A DNA stretch of 49,446 nucleotides from Moraxellaceae bacterium (GTDB lineage Bacteria; Pseudomonadota; Gammaproteobacteria; Pseudomonadales; Moraxellaceae), in NCBI GenBank assembly GCA_003543245.1, contig DPJB01000037.1, positions 157,619 through 207,064 on the forward strand, written 5' to 3'. Below the pieces are notes generated by a model. That model had not been told where the DNA came from, did no database searches, and saw only the letters and a program-made list of their open reading frames with translations. The first letter of the stretch is position 1; every line of letters starts with the position of its first letter. Position numbers and translations under genes: made by a program. Positions 16,389 to 25,476 of the stretch are shown one piece after another.

Positions 16389-18183
16389 ATTCGTTCACCA
16401 CATCCAGAAACGCCTCGCCATAGCGATCAAGCTTGCTGTCTCCTATGCCCGCAACATGCCCCATTTCTTTCAGCGACCGGGGACGTGCCGACAGGATCGC
16501 CATCAGGGTACTGTCATGAAAGATGACATACGGAGGTACGCCCTGCTCTTGCGCAAGCTGGCGTCGTTTGGCGCGCAAGGCCTCCCAGAGAATGCGGTCC
16601 TCATGCGGGATATCCAGTGCCGGTTTGCCACCCGTCTTTCTGGGCGTAACCGTTCTGGCCTGCTCCCGGCGTAACATCAGGGTTTCTTCCCCGCGCAGCA
16701 AGGGACGGCAGCTGTCATCCAGGCGCAAGGCGCCATAGCCCTCACTGTCAGGCTGCAAGAAGCCACGCGCCAGCAACTGCCGGAACACCGAACGCCACTC
16801 CTTGTCCGTCAGATCCGTGCCGCGCCCAAAAACCGCCAGCGCCTCATGTCCGTTGCCGGCAATTCGCTCCGTTTTCTCGCCACGCAGCACTTCGACCAGA
16901 TACTCGACACCATAACGACTACCCGTGCGGTAAACCGCCGACAGTGCCAGACGAGCCGGTTCGGTAGCCTCCCAGCCCGGAACCGGTTCCACGCAGTTAT
17001 CGCAATGACCACACGGCTCTGCCATATGCTCGCCAAAATGGGCCAGCAGCAACTGACGGCGGCAACTGGTGGTCTCGCACAGGGCCAGCATGGTATCTAC
17101 CTTCCGCTTTTCTTCGCGTTTGAAGGTATCCGCTGCATCTGACTGGTCCAGCATGGACTTGAGCTTGATGACATCCGCAAGCCCGTAGGCCATCCAGGCA
17201 TTGGCCGCCAGACCATCACGGCCGGCACGCCCGGTTTCCTGATAATAGGCTTCAATGCTTTTGGGCAAATCCAGATGCGCCACAAACCTCACGTTGGGCT
17301 TGTTGATCCCCATGCCAAAGGCAATGGTGGCCACCATGATCACGCCTTCTTCTCGCAGAAAGCGCGTCTGGTTTTCCTCGCGCACGGCTCCGGACAAGCC
17401 GGCGTGGTACGGCAGTGCACGTATGCCTCGCTCATTCAGTGACACTGCCGTCTTGTCCACCTTGTTGCGTGACAGGCAATAGACAATGCCCGCATCACCC
17501 GGATGTTCGCGGCGAATGAATGCTTCCAGCTGATCCAGCGATTTCTGCTTGGGCACAATACGATAGAAAATATTGGGCCGGTCAAAGCTGGAGATAAAGG
17601 TTTCCGCATCCTCCAGGCCAAGACGCTGGGCAATATCCGCCCGTGTGCGCGGGTCGGCGGTCGCGGTCAGGGCAATGCGCGGCACATGCGGGAACTGCTC
17701 CCGAAGCACAGAAAGGCCCAGATAATCCGAACGGAAGTCATGCCCCCAGTGCGACACACAGTGGGCTTCATCAATCGCAAACAGGGCAATCTTTACGCGG
17801 GACAACTGATCCAGCATACGTGCCGTCACCAGCCGCTCCGGTGCCACATAAAGCAGATCCAGTCGGCCATCCAGCAATTGCGACTCAATCGCCTGGGTTT
17901 GCTGGAAATCAAGCGTGGAACTGAGGTAGGCGGCACGCACACCGGACTGCACCAGTGATGCCACCTGATCCTGCATGAGGGCAATCAACGGCGAAATGAC
18001 AATCGCCGTACCCGGCCGCACCAGTGCAGGCACCTGATAGCAGAGGGACTTGCCGCCACCGGTAGGCATCAATACGAGGGCATCACGTCCCTCGACCACC
18101 GCATTGACGATAGCCTCTTGCGGGCCGCGAAAGGCATCGTAGCCAAAAACGTGTTGCAGGATATCGCGCGGATTTGCATTCAT
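16381..18183 (-). CDS. recQ: ATP-dependent DNA helicase RecQ
   Basis: A 600-aa 3'-5' helicase for recombination and stalled-fork repair. In order: Walker A MPTGGGKSLCYQ near residue 40, DEAH box with the aromatic-rich loop (DEAHCVSHWGHDFR), helicase domain 2 (HAGLSG, ATIAFGMGINKPNVR, QETGRAGRDG), the zinc-binding RQC region (Cys of CRRQLLLAHFGE and PCGHCDNC), winged helix and a C-terminal HRDC domain (LRAKRRQLAQEQGVPPYVIF). Full family length. It overlaps the YgjP-like gene by 8 bp. A 20-bp inverted repeat lies about 55 bp upstream in the divergent region. Confidence 0.97.
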   Translation of the reverse strand: MNANPRDILQHVFGYDAFRGPQEAIVNAVVEGRDALVLMPTGGGKSLCYQVPALVRPGTAIVISPLIALMQDQVASLVQSGVRAAYLSSTLDFQQTQAIESQLLDGRLDLLYVAPERLVTARMLDQLSRVKIALFAIDEAHCVSHWGHDFRSDYLGLSVLREQFPHVPRIALTATADPRTRADIAQRLGLEDAETFISSFDRPNIFYRIVPKQKSLDQLEAFIRREHPGDAGIVYCLSRNKVDKTAVSLNERGIRALPYHAGLSGAVREENQTRFLREEGVIMVATIAFGMGINKPNVRFVAHLDLPKSIEAYYQETGRAGRDGLAANAWMAYGLADVIKLKSMLDQSDAADTFKREEKRKVDTMLALCETTSCRRQLLLAHFGEHMAEPCGHCDNCVEPVPGWEATEPARLALSAVYRTGSRYGVEYLVEVLRGEKTERIAGNGHEALAVFGRGTDLTDKEWRSVFRQLLARGFLQPDSEGYGALRLDDSCRPLLRGEETLMLRREQARTVTPRKTGGKPALDIPHEDRILWEALRAKRRQLAQEQGVPPYVIFHDSTLMAILSARPRSLKEMGHVAGIGDSKLDRYGEAFLDVVNEYA

Positions 18184-18238
18184 GGGCGGCGATTATGGGG
18201 GATGGCTCACACCCTGTCAGCAAGACCGTCCTACATCC

Positions 18239-18258
18239 TGCCAATAGGGAAATTGGCA
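18239..18258. promoter_or_regulatory. Inverted repeat in the recQ/YecA-family divergent promoter region
   Basis: TGCCAAT (18239-18245) and ATTGGCA (18252-18258) form a perfect 7-6-7 dyad. A -10-like TACAAT (18268-18273) lies just downstream on the plus strand, so a bound protein would cover the -35 region of the YecA-family gene. It may be an operator or a hairpin in the leader of either gene. Confidence 0.4.
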
Positions 18259-18298
18259 ACACTCGACTACAATGCCTGCTTTACCAGGAGAGTCCGAC

Positions 18299-18865
18299 AT
18301 GCACGAACTTCATGCCCTGCCCGATGCCACCCGCCAGCTGCTGGAAGACTTTCTGGACGGCGAGGAAAACACCGACGGGCTGGACTTCGTGGCAACCCAC
18401 GGTTTTCTGAGTGCCGTCACCGTAGGCCCGCGCACACCGCCTGTTGCCGCCTGGATCAAGGTACTCTTTGACGATCAGCCCGTGTGTGCCGATGCCGCCA
18501 AAGCCACGGCCATTACCGAGGCGCTGGTTGCCTGGCAGACGGAGATACATGCCACTCTTTATCATGGACAGCCATTGACCCTGCCCTGCCCGCTTGTGCT
18601 CAAGACCGGCGAGCCCACCGCACTGAATGACTGGTGTGTCGGCTTCATGGAAGGCATGTTCATGGAGGAGAACAGCTGGTACGAGGGCGATGAAGACCTG
18701 ATTGCCGACCTCACCCTGCCCATGGTGGTGCTGTCCGACCTGATCGACGAGCCCGAACTGCAGCCCCTGCGCCGTGACCCCAAGCTCTCACGCGAGCTGG
18801 CGCAACAAATCCCTGATGTGCTGACCGAGCTGTACCTGCACTTTTACGCACCCAGAACAATCTGA
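18299..18865 (+). CDS. YecA/UPF0149 family protein
   Basis: A 188-aa soluble acidic protein of the UPF0149 (YecA/YgfB) group, recognised by the all-helical pattern LDFVATHGFLSAVTVGP near the N-terminus, NDWCVGFMEGMF in the middle and acidic linkers. The C-terminal zinc-binding SEC-C motif found in some YecA proteins is absent. The role of this family is not well defined. The start at 18299 is chosen because CAGGAGAG precedes it; an in-frame codon at 18272 lacks such a site. The gene is divergent from recQ and converges on trhO with only 2 bp between the stop codons. Confidence 0.82.
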   Translation: MHELHALPDATRQLLEDFLDGEENTDGLDFVATHGFLSAVTVGPRTPPVAAWIKVLFDDQPVCADAAKATAITEALVAWQTEIHATLYHGQPLTLPCPLVLKTGEPTALNDWCVGFMEGMFMEENSWYEGDEDLIADLTLPMVVLSDLIDEPELQPLRRDPKLSRELAQQIPDVLTELYLHFYAPRTI

Positions 18866-18867
18866 CA

Positions 18868-19770
18868 TCAGCCTTCCAGCCCGCGAGCGCGTGCCAGCGT
18901 GATCTGGTGCATACGCTCGCGCAGGCGGGACTTCCTCTCTTCGGTGACTGAGGCCACGCAATACTGGCAACTCACACCTTCCTCGTAATCCGGCGACTCC
19001 CGCTCCTCCGGCTTTACAGGGTGGCCGCAGCCAAAACACATCTCGCTCTCGCCCTCACCCAGACCATGCGTCACACCCACGCGGTGATCAAAGACGAAGC
19101 ACTCACCTTCCCACAGGCTTTCTTCCGGTTTGACCTTCTCCAGATATTTCAGAATGCCGCCCTTGAGATGATAGACCTCGGCATAACCCTCCCCCAGCAT
19201 GAAACTGGAAGCCTTCTCGCAACGGATACCACCGGTGCAGAACATGGCTACCTTGCGGTGACGGGCAGGATCGAAATGCTCGCGCACATACTCCGGAAAT
19301 TCGCGAAAACTGTGGGTATGCGGATCAACCGCATTGCGGAACGTCCCCAATGCCACCTCGTAATCATTGCGCGTATCAATCACGACGACGTCGGGATCAC
19401 TGATGAGCGCATTCCAGTTTTCCGGGTCAACATAGGTACCCACCAGCCTGTTGGGGTCCACGCCTGGCACCCCCAGTGTCACGATTTCCTTTTTGAGCTT
19501 GACCTTCATCCGGCGGAACGGATGACGGTCACTGAATGACTCCTTGTGATCCAGAGCGGCAAGCCGTTCATCCGCCCGGATGAACGCCAGAATTGCATCA
19601 ATACCTTCACGGGTACCCGAAACAGTGCCGTTGATTCCCTCTTCCGCCAGCAACAGCGTTCCCCGCACGCCCAGCTCGAGACAGCGCTCCTTCAACGGTT
19701 GCTGCTTGTCCCTGAAATCCGGCAACGCGGCAAAGTGGTAAAGCGCAGCTACAACTATCGACTCAGCCAC
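18868..19770 (-). CDS. trhO: tRNA uridine(34) hydroxylase, rhodanese family
   Basis: A 300-aa protein of the YceA/TrhO family, which hydroxylates U34 of certain tRNAs to 5-hydroxyuridine as the first step of wobble-base modification. An N-terminal acylphosphatase-like part (RGTLLLAEEGINGTVSG) precedes a rhodanese domain with the catalytic Cys in FCTGGIRCEKAS, and a Cys-rich C-terminal segment (CFGCGHPV, CQYC) suggests a zinc site. The start is taken as GTG at 19770, inside the last codons of bolA (8-bp overlap), since the open frame further upstream is unlike the family. Translational coupling with bolA is likely. Confidence 0.9.
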   Translation of the reverse strand: MAESIVVAALYHFAALPDFRDKQQPLKERCLELGVRGTLLLAEEGINGTVSGTREGIDAILAFIRADERLAALDHKESFSDRHPFRRMKVKLKKEIVTLGVPGVDPNRLVGTYVDPENWNALISDPDVVVIDTRNDYEVALGTFRNAVDPHTHSFREFPEYVREHFDPARHRKVAMFCTGGIRCEKASSFMLGEGYAEVYHLKGGILKYLEKVKPEESLWEGECFVFDHRVGVTHGLGEGESEMCFGCGHPVKPEERESPDYEEGVSCQYCVASVTEERKSRLRERMHQITLARARGLEG

Positions 19771-20071
19771 GCTTGCTGCCCCCACGACATGCCGGGCTGT
19801 CAGGCGCAGCCCCCGACTCCGCCCACTCTTCAGGCGTATACAGATGCAAGGCCAGGGCATGCAGGCCCTGCGCCATTTCATCTGCCATCAGCGCGTACAC
19901 CTTCTGGTGACGAGCCACGGCACGCAAGCCAGCAAAGTCGGCACTGACAACCACCAGCTTGAAATGGGTATCGTTGCCGGCACTGTGGTTGTGTGACTCG
20001 TTCAACACCTCAAGGTAAATCGGTGAAAAACCGCTCTTCAGGTGCTCCTCGATACGCTGCTGACGGGACAT
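19763..20071 (-). CDS. bolA: BolA family protein
   Basis: A 102-aa BolA-like protein. The class-II KH-like fold is visible: helix QQRIEEHLKSGF, strand YLEVLNESHNHS, strand THFKLVVVSADF and recognition helix RAVARHQKVYALMADEM. BolA proteins partner with monothiol glutaredoxins in iron-sulfur handling and can act as transcription factors for envelope genes. The ATG at 20071 has GGAG upstream. It forms an overlapping pair with trhO. Confidence 0.9.
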   Translation of the reverse strand: MSRQQRIEEHLKSGFSPIYLEVLNESHNHSAGNDTHFKLVVVSADFAGLRAVARHQKVYALMADEMAQGLHALALHLYTPEEWAESGAAPDSPACRGGSKRG

Positions 20072-20104
20072 GAGACAGGACTCCAGGGAAAACAGGGCAG
20101 CGCA

Positions 20105-20110
20105 ATTATA
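20105..20110 (-). promoter_or_regulatory. Perfect -10 box upstream of bolA
   Basis: On the minus strand TATAAT lies about 34 bp before the bolA ATG. No convincing -35 hexamer is visible. Gearbox or stationary-phase promoters, known for bolA in E. coli, often lack a consensus -35, but that is only a suggestion here. Confidence 0.35.
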
Positions 20111-20256
20111 CGACCATTGACGAGATCCCGTGGGGTGATCTGCCCGCTTGTCGCAAACATGACCCAGCAGTCCCAAAACAGCTTCCCGGGACAGAACCAG
20201 GACATATATTCGAAAGGGTCAAGCCAGCCCCGGCACACCAGTGGAGTCGCCTCGCC

Positions 20257-21342
20257 ATGAGCATCCAGTTTGTGAAAACCACACCGGACAACATCCGTTT
20301 CTTCCCGGCACCGGGCACCCCCGAAGCACAAATGACCGAGCGTGAAGTCAACGATATCGCCGAGATCTTCCAGACGCCCTTGGCCGGCAGCTACAACTGG
20401 GACTATGAAACAGTGGATGGCCGCATCCGCAAGCTCTACCAGCTAGGCAAGGAACTGAACTGGAACCAGGAGTCCGATCTCAACTGGGATCAGTACTACC
20501 CTCACAGCCAACCGCCCGTTGACCAGAACTTCAATCCCTTTGTCGGTTATGAGCCTTTTGAGAAACTGAGCGAGGAGGAAAAGCTTCGTTTCTCCTGGCA
20601 CAACCAGTCATGGACGCTGTCCCAGTTCCTGCACGGCGAGCAGGGTGCCCTGCTTGTTGCGTCACAACTGACTTCATGCGCCCCAACGTTTGATGCCAAG
20701 CTGTATGCCGCCTCACAAACATTTGACGAAGCGCGACACGTGGAAACATTCAACCGCTACATCCAGGAAAAGATCGGTTTCATGTACCCGGTAAACCCGC
20801 ACCTGAAACTGCTGCTGGACAAGATTCTTTCCGACCCGCGCTGGGACCTGAAATTCATCGGCATGCAGATCATCATTGAAGGACTGGCACTGGCCGCATT
20901 CAACACCATGCGCATGGTGTCGCTGGATCCCCTGCTCAAGGAAATCATCTACCTCATCACGCGCGATGAGGCACGGCACGTGACATTCGGCGTCAACTAC
21001 CTTGAGTACGTCGTGAAACACATGACGGAAGAAGAAATCGAGGAACGCGCACAGTTCGCTTACGAGGCTTGCGTCGTGATGCGGGAGCGCCTGATTGCCA
21101 CGGAGGTTTTTGTGGAGTTCGGCTGGGACGTCGCTGCCGCACGTGAGCGGGTGTTGAGCGCATCTGTCATGGAATATTTCCGCAAGTTCCTGTTCTCGCG
21201 CATCATCCCCAACCTGGCCCGCATCGGCCTGCTAACCGACACCGTCAGACCGAAATTCGAAGCGCTCGGCATACTGGAGTACGAGAATGCCGTCAGTGAC
21301 GGTGACATCGACTGGGCCGAACTGTCAAAGCCGCTTTATTGA
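20257..21342 (+). CDS. Ferritin-like diiron protein, R2-like fold
   Basis: A 361-aa soluble protein with the six carboxylate/histidine ligands of a diiron four-helix bundle: Glu128 (HGEQGALL), Glu158 and His161 (DEARH), Glu208 (IIEGLAL), Glu238 and His241 (DEARH). The spacing fits ribonucleotide reductase R2-like and N-oxygenase/hydroxylase members of the ferritin-like superfamily. There is no signal peptide. It could be an oxidase, hydroxylase or desaturase; the substrate cannot be read from the sequence, and no partner reductase is adjacent. It is monocistronic, divergent from bolA, and ends at a strong terminator. Confidence 0.8.
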   Translation: MSIQFVKTTPDNIRFFPAPGTPEAQMTEREVNDIAEIFQTPLAGSYNWDYETVDGRIRKLYQLGKELNWNQESDLNWDQYYPHSQPPVDQNFNPFVGYEPFEKLSEEEKLRFSWHNQSWTLSQFLHGEQGALLVASQLTSCAPTFDAKLYAASQTFDEARHVETFNRYIQEKIGFMYPVNPHLKLLLDKILSDPRWDLKFIGMQIIIEGLALAAFNTMRMVSLDPLLKEIIYLITRDEARHVTFGVNYLEYVVKHMTEEEIEERAQFAYEACVVMRERLIATEVFVEFGWDVAAARERVLSASVMEYFRKFLFSRIIPNLARIGLLTDTVRPKFEALGILEYENAVSDGDIDWAELSKPLY

Positions 21343-21364
21343 AACCGCACTGAATCCTGCCCAT

Positions 21365-21401
21365 AAAAAAACCGCCCAGGCCAGCAACCGGGGCGGTTTT
21401 T
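21365..21401. terminator. Terminator between the convergent diiron and M48 genes
   Basis: AAAAACCGCCC (21367-21377) pairs with GGGCGGTTTTT (21391-21401); flanking A and T runs allow function in both directions. Confidence 0.85.
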
Positions 21402-21417
21402 CACACATGCAAGCAGA

Positions 21418-22263
21418 TCAGGTTCGCGGGATAATACGCGGTGGCAATTTGCCAAGGCTGCTTCGTGCTGCCTGATACAAGGGATTAACCCTTGGCAACA
21501 GGGAATTGATGCCGTCTATTCGCTGTGTACCTGAAGGATGCGTGCTCATGAAGGCTGGCCCACCTGCCCCGTTGGCCTGTCCCATTTTTTCCCAGAGGGA
21601 AATCGCCGCAGCCGGGTTGTAACCGGCACGCGCCATCAGCTCCAGCCCCACGATATCTGCCTCTGCTTCCTGACCGCGGCTGTGAGGCAGAGTCAGCCCC
21701 ACTTGTGCTGCAGTCTCAAGCAATGCCATGTTCTCAGCCGTCACATTACCCAGTACCGCCAGCAATGACATCCCCGTCTGTTGTGCATAGGCGGTGGACA
21801 TGCGCTCACGGCCATGTTCACGCAAGGCATGAGCGATTTCATGCCCCATGATCGCTGCAATCTCGTCATCGGTCAGGCGCAACTTGGTAATGATCCCGGT
21901 GAAAAACATGATCTTGCCACCCGGTGCACAGTAGGCATTCAGCTCGTCACGTGTTTCAAGATTCACTTCCCACTGCCACTGCAATGCATCCTGCCGAAAT
22001 GTTGCAACATGTGGCACCAGACGATCAGCAATCACCCGGATACGCTCCAGATTGGCCTTGTCTGTATTGAGCTTGCCTGCTTGTTGCGCCTTGCCCAGCT
22101 CCCCCTTGTAGGACTCCAGCGACATGGCATCCACCTGCGCGCTGGGCAGAAGCAGCAACTGCTTGCGCTTCACACCGGTAGCACCTTCCTGCGTGGTACT
22201 GGAGCAGGCCGCCATGGCCAGAACAAGGGGAAGTACGAGAAGGTGACGACGCGTCACTGTCAT
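21418..22263 (-). CDS. M48-family metallopeptidase lipoprotein (LoiP/YggG-like)
   Basis: A 281-aa lipoprotein. The signal peptide ends in the lipobox MAAC with Cys20. The zinc site HEIAH is at 141-145 (MGHEIAHALREHGRERM) and the third ligand lies in EAEADIVGLELMARAGY. These peptidases act in the periplasm on misfolded outer-membrane proteins. GAGGA precedes the ATG. It lies 40 nt downstream of the FGGY kinase on the same strand, so it may be the last gene of that operon, although a role in the same pathway is not evident. Confidence 0.9.
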   Translation of the reverse strand: MTVTRRHLLVLPLVLAMAACSSTTQEGATGVKRKQLLLLPSAQVDAMSLESYKGELGKAQQAGKLNTDKANLERIRVIADRLVPHVATFRQDALQWQWEVNLETRDELNAYCAPGGKIMFFTGIITKLRLTDDEIAAIMGHEIAHALREHGRERMSTAYAQQTGMSLLAVLGNVTAENMALLETAAQVGLTLPHSRGQEAEADIVGLELMARAGYNPAAAISLWEKMGQANGAGGPAFMSTHPSGTQRIDGINSLLPRVNPLYQAARSSLGKLPPRIIPRT

Positions 22264-22303
22264 GAAGGAATCCTCAGAAAATAATGCCGGAAGCCGCCCC
22301 GGC

Positions 22304-23857
22304 CTAGCGAGGATAGCCGGTAATGCTGCGAATCTCCCGATACAGCGGTTGCAATTGTGTATACAGGGGCTGGTAAACCCGCGTGTAGAGCTTATGGTAC
22401 AAGGCCTGACGCGACTTGTCCGGCGTTACGGTATGGCCAACACGCGTCATCCGCGCCACTGCGGTCGGAAAGTCCGGCTGCAAACCCAACCCTACCGCCG
22501 CACAAATGGCAGCCCCCAGACCCGATGTTTCCGTAGTGTGCGGCCGCTCCACCGGCAAGCCGAATACATCAGCTGCAATCTGTACTACCGAATCCGACTG
22601 CGCACCACCACCCGACACCCGCAGGCTGCGCAGGTTTACCTTGGCACGCTTTTCGATCCGGCCGGCACTGTCTTTCAATGCGTACATCAACCCTTCAACA
22701 ATCGCCCGGTAGACATGCGGACGACCATGCACATCGCCAAAACCGATCAAGGCGCCCTTGGCCTCACGCCCCGGATCCCGCACTCCCGGCGACCAGTATG
22801 GCTGCAGCATCAAACCCATGTTTCCTGCAGGGGTCTGCTGCAGGTGACGCTCGAAGACCTGCTCCACCGGAATGCCCTCTGCCGCCGCAATAGCCACATC
22901 CTCGGCACCAAACTGCTCACGGAACCAGTTCACCATCCAGAAACCACGCAACGTCTGCACCTCGGTGCAATAGTGTCCCGGCACCGGTGCCGGATATGGT
23001 GGCAACAGAGGGGTTACCTCAACATAATTCTTGCGGATGGTATTAATGGTCGCGGTCGTACCAAAACTGAGCGCCCCTATCCGGGGATCAAGACACCCGG
23101 AGCCCAGAACCTCGCAGGCCTTGTCTGCACCAGACGCCATCAGGGGCAATCCCGCCGGAATTCCCGTCTCGGCAGCCACAGCGGCAGTAATCGTCCCCAG
23201 CACACCTCCTGCAGGCACCAGATCAGGCAGATGTTCCCGGCGCAAGGGCATGGCCTGCCACTTCCAGTCCCACGGACGTGCCCACTCCTGCCGATGGAAG
23301 TCGAATGGCACATAACCCACTTGCGCCGCCACAGCATCCCGAAAACGGCCGGTGAGACGATGCGTAAGGTAGCCTGAAAGCAGCAGGCACTTGTGCATGT
23401 CGCGGAACATGGCCGGCTCATGCTGGGCCAGCCAGTTGGGTTCGGCCTGACGCAGGAACTGCCTGACCGTATCGGTCGCCCCCAGCGCATGAAAAATGGC
23501 CTGCCAGTGCAGCGACAAGGATGGCAGCTGCGAAGCCTCACGCTGATCCAGCCAGGTAATGGCAGGACGCAAAGCATTCCCTTCCCTGTCAACCGGAACC
23601 ACCGTCCCCCGCTGCGTTGTGAGGGTTACACCAACAACATCACCCGGTAAGGCACCCTGCACCCAAAGTCCCCGTACTGCGCGTACCAGACACTCCCAGT
23701 AATACTCCGCAGACTGCTCGGCATATCCTGGCAGAGGTGAGTGATACACGGGATCAAACTTTATCTGTGACCGGAACAGCAACTGGCCATCACGATCAAA
23801 CAGCAAGGCACGCACGCTTTGCGTGCCATTGTCGATTGCCAGGATGGTTTCAGTCAT
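22304..23857 (-). CDS. FGGY-family carbohydrate kinase, substrate unknown
   Basis: A 517-aa sugar kinase of the FGGY fold. Two actin-like domains are visible: the N-terminal phosphate loop DNGTQSVRALLFD, the substrate region with TWLDQRE, SGADKACEVLGSG, the second loop SFGTTATINT and the adenosine region GGGAQSDSVVQIAADVFG. The family phosphorylates glycerol, xylulose, gluconate and similar polyols. Residues typical of glycerol kinase are not clearly matched. The context (G3P dehydrogenase and an AGPS-like flavoprotein upstream, 12 nt apart) suggests a glycerol-like or ketotriose substrate. It is cytoplasmic. Confidence 0.85.
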   Translation of the reverse strand: MTETILAIDNGTQSVRALLFDRDGQLLFRSQIKFDPVYHSPLPGYAEQSAEYYWECLVRAVRGLWVQGALPGDVVGVTLTTQRGTVVPVDREGNALRPAITWLDQREASQLPSLSLHWQAIFHALGATDTVRQFLRQAEPNWLAQHEPAMFRDMHKCLLLSGYLTHRLTGRFRDAVAAQVGYVPFDFHRQEWARPWDWKWQAMPLRREHLPDLVPAGGVLGTITAAVAAETGIPAGLPLMASGADKACEVLGSGCLDPRIGALSFGTTATINTIRKNYVEVTPLLPPYPAPVPGHYCTEVQTLRGFWMVNWFREQFGAEDVAIAAAEGIPVEQVFERHLQQTPAGNMGLMLQPYWSPGVRDPGREAKGALIGFGDVHGRPHVYRAIVEGLMYALKDSAGRIEKRAKVNLRSLRVSGGGAQSDSVVQIAADVFGLPVERPHTTETSGLGAAICAAVGLGLQPDFPTAVARMTRVGHTVTPDKSRQALYHKLYTRVYQPLYTQLQPLYREIRSITGYPR

Positions 23858-23869
23858 AAGACGTTGCCC

Positions 23870-25474
23870 TCAGGCGGCTGCGCTCTGTGTCACTTTTTCA
23901 GCAGGTACACCGTAATGCGCCAACCAGATCTCACGATAACGCTCCGTCTCGGCCGCCCAGCGCGCATCATCCCAACCCAGCTCTGCCTGACACACTGCAC
24001 GCACATGCAGCAGCAACGCACTGCCACCTTCTGCCATGAGCAAGCCTATGCGGGTCCGTCGTAACAGTAGGTCATCCAGGTGCTCAACCTGCTCATAACG
24101 AGCAGCCCAGCGAAGCTCTGCCCACAACGTTTCCAGCTGCGGAATGGCCTCCATCTCGGCAGATACTGACTCCTGCAGAAACTGGGCTGTATACAAACCG
24201 AAGCGCCCTTTGAGGCGCTTCAGGTCAGCAGCCGGCCAGGTGGTATCAATCAAGCCAACAGGGCGAAACACCGGAGCCCTGGTATCGCTCGCATCAATCT
24301 TCGGAAAATACTTTGATGCAGCCTTGAGCGCATCCAGTGCAATCAGCCGGAATGTGGTGAGCTTGCCACCCGTTACAGTGATCAGACCGGCATCGTCCCA
24401 GACGCTATGATCACGGCGCTCGGCAGAGGGATTCACACCACTTCCTGAAGCAACAATCGGACGCACCCCACTGAAGCTTGCAATGACATCCTCACGGGTC
24501 AGTTTCTCATTCGGAAACTGGGAGTTTGCTCCCTGCAGGATGTAATCAAACTCCTGCTGCGTAATGGAGGCCTCGACGTCCAGATCATCACGATGATCAA
24601 GGTCGGTCGTACCAATCACGGTGCGGCCCTCCCATGGATAAATGAACAGTGGCCGCTTGTCCTGCGGATGCATGAAAATGACCGCTTCATCAATCGGCAA
24701 GCGCCCCGGTGCCAGCACAACATGACTGCCGCGCTGGGGACGAACCTTGCGCTCACCGGCAAGTTTTTCACGCAAGCGGTCAGCCCATGCGCCGGTGGCA
24801 TTGATCACCGCCCGGGCTTTTACCGGAGCCACTGCGCCGGTGATGCCATCACAAAGATTCAGACCAGCTACCCGGCCATTTTCCATGATGAGCGATTCAG
24901 CCTTCACATAATTCAGGGCAAGGGCGCCATCGGCACCCGCCTCATCAAGTACGCGCATGACCAGCCGCGAGTCATCCACCAGTGCATCGGTATAGCGCGA
25001 TGCTCCTGTCAGGTTGTCATCACGGTAGCCAGGCATTCTGGCCAGAAAATCCTTCCTCTGCAGAAAGCGGCGATCCCGTACCCCGGCCAGAAAATCATAA
25101 ATGCGCAACAGGATGCCAAACACAAACCGTCCGGGAAAAACATGACGGTAGTGGGCAAACCAGTAACCCATGCGCGTGACCAGCCCGGGGGCTTCAATCA
25201 GAAGACGCTCACGCTCGGTCAGGGAATGCCAGGTCAGCTTGATGTCGCCCTGTGCAACATAACGCAGACCTCCATGAACCATTTTCGAGGACCGGCTTGA
25301 TGTTCCCCAGGCATAGTCGCGCTGCTCAACCAGCAGGGTCTTGAGACCACGACGAGCGGCCTCTCGTGCCACCCCTGCCCCGGTAATACCGCCACCAATA
25401 ACAATCAGCTCCCACTCTTCATGCGCCAGTTTTTCCCATGCCGCCGCACGATCCTGTCGAATACGATGAGTCAT
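23870..25474 (-). CDS. FAD-dependent glycerol-3-phosphate dehydrogenase/oxidase
   Basis: A 534-aa GlpD/GlpO-type flavoprotein. The FAD motif is VIGGGITGAGVAREAARRG, followed by the substrate loop SSRSSKMVHGGLRYV that is diagnostic of the family. A C-terminal helical DAO_C domain follows (TLWAELRWAARYEQVEHLDDLLLRRT). It oxidises sn-glycerol 3-phosphate to dihydroxyacetone phosphate at the inner membrane. The ATG at 25474 follows GGAGAG; an in-frame TTG at 25480 is less likely. Only 2 nt separate it from the AGPS-like gene, so the two are probably translated together. The product DHAP, or acyl-DHAP, is what an AGPS homologue would use. Confidence 0.9.
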   Translation of the reverse strand: MTHRIRQDRAAAWEKLAHEEWELIVIGGGITGAGVAREAARRGLKTLLVEQRDYAWGTSSRSSKMVHGGLRYVAQGDIKLTWHSLTERERLLIEAPGLVTRMGYWFAHYRHVFPGRFVFGILLRIYDFLAGVRDRRFLQRKDFLARMPGYRDDNLTGASRYTDALVDDSRLVMRVLDEAGADGALALNYVKAESLIMENGRVAGLNLCDGITGAVAPVKARAVINATGAWADRLREKLAGERKVRPQRGSHVVLAPGRLPIDEAVIFMHPQDKRPLFIYPWEGRTVIGTTDLDHRDDLDVEASITQQEFDYILQGANSQFPNEKLTREDVIASFSGVRPIVASGSGVNPSAERRDHSVWDDAGLITVTGGKLTTFRLIALDALKAASKYFPKIDASDTRAPVFRPVGLIDTTWPAADLKRLKGRFGLYTAQFLQESVSAEMEAIPQLETLWAELRWAARYEQVEHLDDLLLRRTRIGLLMAEGGSALLLHVRAVCQAELGWDDARWAAETERYREIWLAHYGVPAEKVTQSAAA

Positions 25475-25476
25475 GC

